DNA from: Afifellaceae bacterium
Lineage (GTDB): Bacteria > Pseudomonadota > Alphaproteobacteria > Rhizobiales > Afifellaceae
Length of the DNA: 64,000 nt
Direction of reading: 5' to 3'
NCBI GenBank assembly: GCA_028284625.1
Contig: JANQRH010000017.1
Span: 41,277 to 105,276 of the forward strand
In this document: positions 28,182-35,244 of the stretch, in pieces
Numbering within the stretch: position 1 is the stretch's first letter
How the letters are laid out: every line of letters begins with the position of its first letter
Position numbers and translations under genes: made by a program
The notes under the pieces: generated by a model
What the model was told of the DNA's origin: nothing
Databases searched by the model: none
What the model saw: the letters and a program-made list of their open reading frames with translations, nothing else

Positions 28182-28664
28182 ATGACGATCGACACCACGA
28201 TCCGCCCTGCCGAGTCGGCCGACCTTGCGGCCGTGCGCGCGCTCCTGGTCGAAACCTGGCACGATACCTACGACCCGCTGATCGGCGCGGACAAAGTGCG
28301 CGAGATCACCGATTCCTGGCACTCGATGGAGAACCTGACCCAGCAGCTCAGTTTGCCGGAAACGGCGTTCCTGGTGGCGGAGTCGGAAGGTCACGTCATC
28401 GGCCACGTCTTCGCCAGTGCGCAGAAGCCACCGGTCCTCACCATCGCCCGGCTCTATGTGCTGCCGGCCCGCCAGCGCCAGGGGATCGGCAAGCGCCTGC
28501 TTGACGAGGTGGTTGGCCGCTACCGCGGATGCACAACCGTCCGGCTCGTCGTGGAGGAGGAGAACGTCAAGGGCCTCGCCTTCTATCGACGCGAAGGGTT
28601 CCGAAGCATCGGCGAGGCCGTTGTGGAGGGGATCAAGCATCTCCGAATGGAGCGGCCGCGATAG
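28182..28664 (+). CDS. GNAT family N-acetyltransferase
   Basis: A protein of 160 residues from the ATG at 28182; an upstream start at 28128 adds an Ala-rich stretch that looks non-native. The acetyl-CoA site is visible as LYVLPARQRQGIGKRLLDEV (motif A, R/Q-x-x-G-x-G/A) and motif B VEEENVKGLAFYRREGF. GNATs of this size acylate amines on small molecules or proteins. It lies upstream of argG on the same strand with a 91-base gap. Confidence 0.9.
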   Translation: MTIDTTIRPAESADLAAVRALLVETWHDTYDPLIGADKVREITDSWHSMENLTQQLSLPETAFLVAESEGHVIGHVFASAQKPPVLTIARLYVLPARQRQGIGKRLLDEVVGRYRGCTTVRLVVEEENVKGLAFYRREGFRSIGEAVVEGIKHLRMERPR

Positions 28665-28755
28665 GCCGACATAAAAACGCTACGCTGGCGCGCCCTTCCC
28701 GCCCGTCCTATAAGCCCGCCGATCCATCTCCCGTATATTTGGGCGCGAGGCGTTT

Positions 28756-29976
28756 ATGTCAGACATCAAGAAAGTCGTGCTTTCCTATTCCGGCGGGCTC
28801 GACACCTCCGTCATCCTGAAATGGCTGAAGACGACCTATGGCTGCGAGGTGGTGACATTCACCGCCGATCTCGGCCAGGGCGAGGAGTTGGAGCCGGCGC
28901 GGCGCAACGCTGAGCGCCTGGGCGTGGAAGACATCCGCATTGTGGATGTGCGCGAGGAATTCGTGCGCGACTTCGTCTTCCCGATGTTCCGCATGAACGC
29001 GGTTTACGAAGGCACCTACCTGCTCGGCACCTCCATTGCGCGCCCGCTCATCGCCAAGCATTTGGTGGAGATCGCCGAGGAGACGGGCGCCGACGCCATT
29101 GCCCACGGCGCCACGGGCAAGGGCAACGACCAGGTGCGCTTTGAGCTTTCGGCTTACGCGCTCAACCCCGACATCAAGGTGATCGCGCCGTGGCGCGATT
29201 GGGAGTTCAAGTCGCGCAGCGATCTGGTCGAGTTCGCCGAGAAGAACCAGATCCCCGTGCCCAAGGATAAGCGCGGCGAAGCGCCCTTCTCCGTCGACGC
29301 CAACCTTCTGCATTCCTCATCGGAAGGCAAAATCCTGGAGGACCCCAACGAAGCGCCGCCCGATTACGTGTTTCAGCGCACGATCGCGCCGGAAGACGCG
29401 CCCGACAAGGCGACAATCATCGAGATCGGCTTCAAAAAGGGCGACGCGTTCTCGCTTGACGGCAAGCCGCTGTCGCCCGCCACGCTCCTTGCCGCGCTCA
29501 ACGATCTTGGCCGCGACAACGGTATCGGCCGGCTCGACCTGGTGGAGAACCGCTTCGTCGGCATGAAGAACCGCGGCATCTACGAGACGCCTGGCGGCAC
29601 CATCCTTTCCGTGGCGCACCGGGCGATGGAATCGCTCACGCTCGACCGCGGCGCCGCGCACCTGAAGGACGAGCTGATGCCGCGCTATGCGGAGCTTGTC
29701 TATAACGGCTTCTGGTTCTCGCCGGAGCGCGAGATGATCCAGGCGCTCGCCGACAAGAGCCAGGAGCACGTCGAAGGCACGGTGCGGCTGAACCTCTACA
29801 AGGGCAACGTCATTGTCGAGGGCCGCGCCTCGCCGATGTCGCTCTATTCCGATGCGCTGGTGACATTTGAGGACGACAAGGGCGCTTACGACCAGAGCGA
29901 CGCCACCGGCTTCATCCGGCTGAATGCGCTGAGGCTGCGCACTTTGGCGATGCGGGATCGGCTGAAGGGCGAGTAA
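28756..29976 (+). CDS. argG: Argininosuccinate synthase
   Basis: A 406-residue enzyme joining citrulline and aspartate with ATP in arginine biosynthesis. The N-type P-loop SYSGGLDTS is at residues 10-18; [23 protein letters not shown] and the C-terminal [17 protein letters not shown] blocks are all intact, and the length equals the family norm. The next gene, a probable restriction endonuclease, starts 1 base after its stop, so the two are probably co-transcribed. Confidence 0.98.
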   Translation: MSDIKKVVLSYSGGLDTSVILKWLKTTYGCEVVTFTADLGQGEELEPARRNAERLGVEDIRIVDVREEFVRDFVFPMFRMNAVYEGTYLLGTSIARPLIAKHLVEIAEETGADAIAHGATGKGNDQVRFELSAYALNPDIKVIAPWRDWEFKSRSDLVEFAEKNQIPVPKDKRGEAPFSVDANLLHSSSEGKILEDPNEAPPDYVFQRTIAPEDAPDKATIIEIGFKKGDAFSLDGKPLSPATLLAALNDLGRDNGIGRLDLVENRFVGMKNRGIYETPGGTILSVAHRAMESLTLDRGAAHLKDELMPRYAELVYNGFWFSPEREMIQALADKSQEHVEGTVRLNLYKGNVIVEGRASPMSLYSDALVTFEDDKGAYDQSDATGFIRLNALRLRTLAMRDRLKGE

Positions 29977-29977
29977 G

Positions 29978-30592
29978 ATGACGCGCGCGACCGTCGATCC
30001 AACGAAGTTCAACAGTGCTGCGGTTCTTCCTTATGATCTGCGGCTAGACGATTTCCGCATCGCGATGCAGGACGTGTACGATTTCTTCGGCGATGTGAAC
30101 AATCTGTTGACTGGAAAGGGGCTACCGCGTCTGGACGAGATGCTGAGAAAGCAGGCCATGTCGGGCGTGATCTCCGACATGTTGACCGCCAGCCTTGCAA
30201 AGCATTCGCGTACGCTCGTCGAGAACGCATTTCACAACGGGCATCCGGACCTCGTTGTGAGAGGACGGTATTCGAACGACTCGGTCGCATCGGGCTCCGA
30301 CGGAATCGAAATCAAAAGCACGCTGAAGCGCGGCGGCGCCGTCGATACGCACGGGGCGCGGGACCAGTGGATGTGTGTCTTCGTTTACGAGGTGGATCGA
30401 GAGACTCAGCCGACTAGTGCGCGCAAACCCACTCGGTTTCGAGAGGTGTATCTGGCTGCCGTCGAAACGTCGGACTTTCGAAGTAATCAGCGGGGGAGGC
30501 TCGGGACCGACACCGCGACCCTCAACCGAGATGGCGTAAAGAAACTACGTCAGCACTGGATTTATCTGGACACAGACCGCTCGCTAGATTGA
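29978..30592 (+). CDS. Putative type II restriction endonuclease (PD-(D/E)xK)
   Basis: A 204-residue protein I do not recognise as a named family. It has a textbook PD-(D/E)xK nuclease pattern: HPDLVV (D91) followed by GIEIKS (E111, K113), then DTHGARDQW, where restriction enzymes often have a conserved His/Gln. The N-terminal 80 residues are helical (MLRKQAMSGVISDML...). It converges on, and overlaps by 9 bp, the DNA methyltransferase gene, the classic layout of an RM pair. The ATG lies 1 base after the argG stop with GGCGAG as a possible ribosome site inside argG. Recognition site unknown. Confidence 0.75.
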   Translation: MTRATVDPTKFNSAAVLPYDLRLDDFRIAMQDVYDFFGDVNNLLTGKGLPRLDEMLRKQAMSGVISDMLTASLAKHSRTLVENAFHNGHPDLVVRGRYSNDSVASGSDGIEIKSTLKRGGAVDTHGARDQWMCVFVYEVDRETQPTSARKPTRFREVYLAAVETSDFRSNQRGRLGTDTATLNRDGVKKLRQHWIYLDTDRSLD

Positions 30593-31693
30593 GCCGAGAT
30601 CCTTGATCGCAGTCTTGGCGATCTTAAAGTAGTCCGCATCTTTCTCGATCCCTACACTTTCGTAGCCGGCGTGGTTGGCGGCGGCGAGGGTCGAACCGGA
30701 GCCTGCGAACGGGTCTAGCAGCATTCCTTCACGCAAAGGAAGAACGGCCGAAACGATATGCCTCAGGAACGATTGCGGCTTGAGCGAAGGATGTGGAGCT
30801 AGGCTACGCTCCTTTTTCCCGGTTCGGTGCGACTTGACGACGTCGCCGAACGGTTGATCTTTGCTTATCCTGCGAAACCCGCCCGTCCCCCACGTCCTCA
30901 AATTGTCTTGAACCCGACCGTCCAATGGGCGTCGGAAGACAAGCCATGGCTCCCACATAGAGCGCGGCAGCACACTCACGTCCCTGAACTCATCATGGGC
31001 GTTCTTTGGGCGGTCTCCGCCGCGCATCGTCATCACCAGTCTCACGATCGTGCCTCGCGGTTCGAGGCCAGCCTTCGAAAGAGCGGCGGCGACATAGTGT
31101 GAAATCAGCGGGTTCGATGCCACGACAATATTCGCGCCAGGTACCGTTGCCCGGTAGAACAGTAGCCCCACCTTCTCGAAGAACCGCCCGAGATTCGAAA
31201 TCTCCTGTTCCCCCAGCGTCGTGAATCTCGGCAGCGGCGACCGTCGATTTCCGTCGAATGAAGGGGGAATACGCCAGACCCCACCTCCATTTCCGTTCCG
31301 CAGTTTTGTCTGTTCCTTTTCAGAATACTCGACGAGACCATAAGGCGGGTCGGTCACAATTGCGTGGAAGGACCGAGGCTCACAGGCGCGCAGCCAGTCC
31401 ACAGCATCCGCATGGACTATTCGCGCGCGACCTTCCTGATACTCCTTCCAGGTGAACGAAGCGCCGTTCAGTTTCTCATCGTTGACACCGGCGACGCGGT
31501 AGTAGCCGCGCTCTGTTCGCTCAAACAGCGACGGCGTATTCAGATTCAGGTATGAGCGAATCGAAGAGCGAGGAATTTCGCCGAGCTTTCGCACAACAAC
31601 CGCTTCAATCTCCTTTAGAGAGACGGAGGCTGCCGAGCCGGACAGGAACTCAACAATGGCGTCGCGAACGAGGCCAGGGGATACACGATCCAT
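30584..31693 (-). CDS. Type II DNA methyltransferase (beta class) with N-terminal winged helix
   Basis: A protein of 369 residues from the ATG at 31693, chosen because GGGAGGAA sits 5-6 bases before it. Residues 1-65 look like a winged helix (VRDAIVEFL...SLKEIEAVVVRKLG...SIRSYLNLNT...GYYRV). The catalytic motif DPPY (115-118) precedes the SAM-binding DPFAGSGSTL (327-336), with HPSLKP at 301-306, so it is a beta-class N6-adenine or N4-cytosine enzyme. The central region (130-290) is the target-recognition part. It is convergent with the nuclease gene. An 18-bp palindrome overlaps its likely promoter. Base composition is lower in GC than flanking genes. Confidence 0.9.
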   Translation of the reverse strand: MDRVSPGLVRDAIVEFLSGSAASVSLKEIEAVVVRKLGEIPRSSIRSYLNLNTPSLFERTERGYYRVAGVNDEKLNGASFTWKEYQEGRARIVHADAVDWLRACEPRSFHAIVTDPPYGLVEYSEKEQTKLRNGNGGGVWRIPPSFDGNRRSPLPRFTTLGEQEISNLGRFFEKVGLLFYRATVPGANIVVASNPLISHYVAAALSKAGLEPRGTIVRLVMTMRGGDRPKNAHDEFRDVSVLPRSMWEPWLVFRRPLDGRVQDNLRTWGTGGFRRISKDQPFGDVVKSHRTGKKERSLAPHPSLKPQSFLRHIVSAVLPLREGMLLDPFAGSGSTLAAANHAGYESVGIEKDADYFKIAKTAIKDLGSI

Positions 31694-31715
31694 CGATTCC
31701 TCCCAGTGTTCTTCT

Positions 31716-31744
31716 TTTGTATTTTCTTGACGTCTAGACGTCAA
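31716..31744 (-). promoter_or_regulatory. Promoter and perfect 18-bp palindrome of the methyltransferase gene
   Basis: On the minus strand a -35-like TTGACG (31744-31739) and a -10-like TACAAA (31721-31716) are separated by 17 bases. The palindrome TTGACGTCTAGACGTCAA (31727-31744) covers the -35 and most of the spacer, and lies 33 bases before the ATG. It contains two GACGTC hexamers and a central TCTAGA. The position is that of a repressor site; the winged-helix N-terminus of the methyltransferase is one candidate binder. Confidence 0.6.
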
Positions 31745-31802
31745 CATGAGCGCACGGATATCAACAGGACGGATTCATGGCTTTGCATCAGGGGATGTCT
31801 GG

Positions 31803-32888
31803 ATGACTCGCACGGACTGGCCAACCACGCGCCTCCTCGACCTGCTGGAGATCGACCTGCCGATCATCCAGGCGCCGATGGCCGGCGCGCAGGGGCCGGA
31901 GCTGGCCGCCGCGGTTTCCGCTGCGGGCGGGCTCGGCTCGCTGCCCTGCGCCATGCTCAGCCCGGACGACGCGCTTGAGCATGCAAAGCAGGTGCGCAGC
32001 GCCACCAATCGCGGCTTCGCGATGAACTTCTTCTGCCACACGCCGCCGATGGTCGACGGCGAGAAGGAGGCGCGCTGGCGCGATCGACTCGTCAGCTATT
32101 ACGACGAGCTCGGTGCGGAGTTTCCCGGCGAGGCCGGCACGGCGCGCGCGCCGTTCAATGAGGCGTTCTGCGAGATCGTGGAAGCCGTAGGCCCGGCCGT
32201 CGTGAGCTTCCATTTCGGCCTCCCCGACGACAAGTTGCTCCAACGTGTCAGACGCACGGGCGCCAAGATTCTCTCTTCCGCCACGACGGTGCGCGAAGCA
32301 AAACTCCTCGCCGACAAGGGCGTCGACGCCATCATCGCGCAAGGCGCGGAGGCCGGCGGCCATCGCGGCATGTTCCTGACGGACGATATCGCCGGACAGG
32401 TCGGCACGCTGGCGCTGGTCCCGCAGATCGTCGACGCAGTCGACGTGCCGGTGATCGCAGCGGGCGGCATCGCCGACGGTCGTGGCATCGCCGCGGCCTT
32501 CATGCTCGGCGCATCCGGCGTGCAGATCGGCACCGCTTATCTCGCGACGCCGGAAGCGCGCATCTCCGATCTTCACAAGGACGCGCTGCGCGCCGCGCGC
32601 GACGAGGACAGCGTCCTGACCAACGTCTTCACCGGCCGTCCGGCGCGCGGTCTGAAGAACCGCCTCATCGAAGAGGTCGGACCGATCAGCCCTGACGCGC
32701 CCGCTTTCCCGCTTGCCGCCGGCTCCGTCGCACCGGTCCGCGCCAAAGCCGAGAGCGCCGGCATGAGCGACTTCACACCGCTCTGGTCCGGCCAGGCCGC
32801 ACCGCTCGCCCGCGCCATGCCGGCAGGTAAGCTGACGGCGGCCCTGGCCGAAGAGGCGCTCACGCGGCTCAAGGCGGCTGCCGGCTAG
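31803..32888 (+). CDS. Nitronate monooxygenase (NMO family)
   Basis: A protein of 361 residues from the ATG at 31803; an upstream ATG at 31746 would add 19 residues that overlap the neighbouring promoter region and are probably untranslated. The FMN-dependent TIM barrel shows DLPIIQAPMAGAQGPELAAAVS at the start, QGAEAGGHRG (phosphate loop and catalytic His region), VIAAGGIADGRG and GASGVQIGTAYLATPE. The family oxidises propionate-3-nitronate or other nitronates, though many members have untested substrates. It is divergent from the methyltransferase gene. Confidence 0.9.
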   Translation: MTRTDWPTTRLLDLLEIDLPIIQAPMAGAQGPELAAAVSAAGGLGSLPCAMLSPDDALEHAKQVRSATNRGFAMNFFCHTPPMVDGEKEARWRDRLVSYYDELGAEFPGEAGTARAPFNEAFCEIVEAVGPAVVSFHFGLPDDKLLQRVRRTGAKILSSATTVREAKLLADKGVDAIIAQGAEAGGHRGMFLTDDIAGQVGTLALVPQIVDAVDVPVIAAGGIADGRGIAAAFMLGASGVQIGTAYLATPEARISDLHKDALRAARDEDSVLTNVFTGRPARGLKNRLIEEVGPISPDAPAFPLAAGSVAPVRAKAESAGMSDFTPLWSGQAAPLARAMPAGKLTAALAEEALTRLKAAAG

Positions 32889-32891
32889 CGC

Positions 32892-33515
32892 ATGCGCAAG
32901 CCCGGCAGCGTCCGTGCACTCGAAGAGCTCGGCCGCGTACGGCTTTCGCCGAACTTCTTCATGCGCGACTTCCTCCATTCGGAGATCGCGAACTATTACG
33001 GCCTCGCCAACGTGCCCGACGACCCTGATCTCGCGATCGCGGCCGGAGAGCGCCTTTGTGCGGACCTGCTGGAGCCGCTCAGAGAACGCTATGGGCGCAT
33101 CTCGATCCGCTCGGCCTATCGCACGCCGGACGTGAACAGGCTCGGCAATGAGCGGGGACACAATTGTGCGCGCAGCGAAAAGAGCTACGCAAACCACATC
33201 TGGGACCGGCGCGACGCCAACGGCGAGATGGGCGCCATGGCGACCATAATCGTGCACGCCCTCATCCCGCACTATCAGGCGACCGGCGACTGGGAGGCGA
33301 TGGCGTGGTGGATACACGACCACTTGCCCTATTCGCAGATGCAGTTCTTCCCAAAGTTCGCCGCCTTCAATCTCGGCTGGCAGGAGACGCCGAAGCGGAC
33401 GATCTACTCCTACATCCCGCCGCGGCGCGGCTGGCTGACCAAGCCGGGCTTAGCGAACTACGAGGGCGACCATGCCGCGGCGTACCGCACATTTCTGGAG
33501 GGCCTTCGCCGTTGA
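32892..33515 (+). CDS. M15-like peptidase / peptidoglycan-hydrolase-like protein
   Basis: A 207-residue protein without signal peptide. After LSPNFFMRDFLHSE and a helical stretch comes ISIRSAYRTPDVNRLGNE, which matches the S.yR....N element of M15/VanY-like D,D-peptidases, followed by an SxxxxNHxWD segment (H101, D105) and WWIHDHLPYSQMQFF (H142, H144) that could complete a zinc site. It follows the nitronate monooxygenase gene by 3 bases. Relatives occur as stand-alone bacterial genes and in phages. The enzymatic assignment rests on partial motifs only. Confidence 0.5.
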   Translation: MRKPGSVRALEELGRVRLSPNFFMRDFLHSEIANYYGLANVPDDPDLAIAAGERLCADLLEPLRERYGRISIRSAYRTPDVNRLGNERGHNCARSEKSYANHIWDRRDANGEMGAMATIIVHALIPHYQATGDWEAMAWWIHDHLPYSQMQFFPKFAAFNLGWQETPKRTIYSYIPPRRGWLTKPGLANYEGDHAAAYRTFLEGLRR

Positions 33516-33566
33516 ACGAGCGCCGGGAAAACGCCATTTAGGCAATAGACCCCTGGGATTTGCGAG

Positions 33567-34688
33567 ATGTCCTGGTCATTCCCGATCGGCCGATTGCTCG
33601 GCAGCGAGATTCGCATCCACGTCACGTTCTTTCTGCTGCTCGCCTGGATCGCGATTGCGCATTACCAGCAGGGCGGAACAGCCGCGGCAATCGATGGCGT
33701 GCTCTTCATCATCGCCATCTTCGCCTGCGTCGTGGCGCACGAATTCGGCCACGCGCTTGCCGCGCGCCGCTACGGCATCAAGACGCCGGACATCACGCTG
33801 CTCCCGATCGGCGGACTGGCGCGGCTGGAACGCATGCCGGAGAAGCCCGGCCAGGAGATCGTCGTGGCGCTCGCCGGGCCGGCTGTGAATGTCGTCATCG
33901 CCATCGTGCTCATCGTCTTCATGCAGGCGCGCTTCGACATGGAGGCGCTGCAGCGGCTCGACAATCCTGCGCTCTCCTTCATCGTGCGGCTTGCCTCGGT
34001 GAACGTCTTCCTCGTTTTGTTCAATCTTATCCCCGCCTTCCCGATGGACGGCGGACGCGTGCTGCGCGCGCTCCTGGCGACCCGCTATCCGCGCGCCCGC
34101 GCGACCAATATCGCTGCGCGCATCGGCCAGGCGCTGGCCTTTGGCTTCGGCTTCCTGGGGCTGATGAGCGGCAATCCGCTGCTGATCTTCATCGCCATCT
34201 TCGTCTATCTCGCCGCCACGGCCGAGGCGCAGAGCGTCGGCATGCAGGACATTTCCCGCAGCCTCGGTGTCCGCGACGGCATGATCACGCGCTTTGAGGC
34301 GCTCGGCCCGCAATCGACCATCGGCGAGGCGGCCGAGCTGCTTCTCAGAACCACGCAGCACGAATTCCCCGTGGTCGACGGCGCCGGCAAGCTGCGTGGT
34401 TTCCTGACGCGCACCGCAATGGTCCAGGCGCTGTCGGATAAGGGTGCCGCGACCGCCGTCATCGACGTGATGACCGGCGACGTGCCCACCGTTTCAAGCA
34501 CCGCCCGGCTCGATGAAGCGCTGAAGCACCTTCAGGGACGCGACGCGCCCGCCGTCGGTGTCACCGAATGGGACGGCCAGCTCATCGGCTACATCACGCC
34601 GGAGAATATCGGCGAGCTGATGATGGTGGAGAATGCCGGTCTCGGCCTCAGGCCGCGTCGCCCGACCGGCCCGATCGTGCCGCGATAG
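33567..34688 (+). CDS. Site-2 protease family (M50) metalloprotease with CBS domains
   Basis: A 373-residue intramembrane zinc protease of the SpoIVFB-like group. Helix 2 carries VVAHEFGHALAARRYG (HExxH, about residues 56-60), a later helix carries NLIPAFPMDGGRVLRA (the third ligand Asp in the M/LDGG motif), and about six membrane helices are present. Residues 240-360 form two CBS domains (HEFPVVDGAGKLRGFLTR, PAVGVTEWDGQLIGYITP) that probably sense a nucleotide. A substrate such as an anti-sigma factor or membrane regulator is not identifiable here. Confidence 0.92.
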   Translation: MSWSFPIGRLLGSEIRIHVTFFLLLAWIAIAHYQQGGTAAAIDGVLFIIAIFACVVAHEFGHALAARRYGIKTPDITLLPIGGLARLERMPEKPGQEIVVALAGPAVNVVIAIVLIVFMQARFDMEALQRLDNPALSFIVRLASVNVFLVLFNLIPAFPMDGGRVLRALLATRYPRARATNIAARIGQALAFGFGFLGLMSGNPLLIFIAIFVYLAATAEAQSVGMQDISRSLGVRDGMITRFEALGPQSTIGEAAELLLRTTQHEFPVVDGAGKLRGFLTRTAMVQALSDKGAATAVIDVMTGDVPTVSSTARLDEALKHLQGRDAPAVGVTEWDGQLIGYITPENIGELMMVENAGLGLRPRRPTGPIVPR

Positions 34689-34707
34689 TAGGGCGGCGAG
34701 TGTGACT

Positions 34708-34857
34708 TAACCTCCCCCTGGAGGGGAGGTCGAAGTTTGCGTGGCGAAGCCGCTGCAAACTTCGGGAGGGGGGAGAGTTTTTCTGGTGCGGCTCCACCGC
34801 TCACCCCTCCCCGAAAGCGGCTTCGCTGCTTTCGACCCTCCCTCAAGGGGAGGGTTA
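34708..34857. repeat. Modular palindromic repeat A, copy 3
   Basis: A 150-base copy with the TAACCTCCCC / GGGGAGGGTTA ends. The left head GAAGTTTGC...GCAAACTTC resembles that of copy 1; the right head GAAAGCGGCttcgctGCTTTC matches copy 2. It lies between the convergent M50 protease gene and a small exported protein gene, about 20 bases from each. Confidence 0.9.
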
Positions 34858-34878
34858 GGGCGCCGTGCCGAGCCACCC

Positions 34879-35208
34879 TCAATCCGTGTAGCGGTACGTG
34901 CCCACCTCGCAGATATTGACGCTTGGGCGCTCAAGCTCCAGCCCGTCGTCGAACACGGCACGGAAGCGATAGCGGCAATAGCCGCTGCCATCGTCGAAAT
35001 TGAGCACGATGGAACCGCCCGCCGGCAAGATGTCATCGCCGAGCAGGCTCTCGCGCCAATCGCGCGTATCCACGTTGACGCCGTAAAACCGGACGATGTC
35101 GACGCGTGAATCGTTGACGATGCGCACACGCCGGTCGAGCGCCTCCGCCGCTTGCGGAATCGCGATGAGAACGGCAGCAAGAAGTGCGGTTCGCTTGGGG
35201 GACATCAT
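34879..35208 (-). CDS. Small exported protein of unknown function
   Basis: A protein of 109 residues from the ATG at 35208 (a second ATG follows directly). It has a Sec signal peptide (KRTALLAAVLIAIPQAAEA) and a mature domain with NDSRVDIVRFYGVNV, DDILPAGGSIVLNFDDGSG and CRYRFRAVFDDG, plus two cysteines that may pair. The pattern is that of a small beta-sandwich periplasmic protein seen in Hyphomicrobiales; I cannot name a family. It is convergent with the M50 gene across repeat A and lies 36 bases downstream of the BTAD regulator gene. Confidence 0.75.
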   Translation of the reverse strand: MMSPKRTALLAAVLIAIPQAAEALDRRVRIVNDSRVDIVRFYGVNVDTRDWRESLLGDDILPAGGSIVLNFDDGSGYCRYRFRAVFDDGLELERPSVNICEVGTYRYTD

Positions 35209-35244
35209 CGGCGAAAGCCTACACCGAAAACGAGGGCGCATCGC

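Noticed and set aside
31788..33323. 511-codon open frame on the minus strand
   Set aside because: It lies antisense to the nitronate monooxygenase and M15-like genes; composition is Arg/Ala/Gly-rich with no motif, typical of high-GC shadow frames.
15810..34857. CRISPR array or IS ends for repeat A
   Set aside because: The three copies are 7-11 kb apart, lack spacer-repeat periodicity and enclose no transposase; they are isolated palindromic elements.
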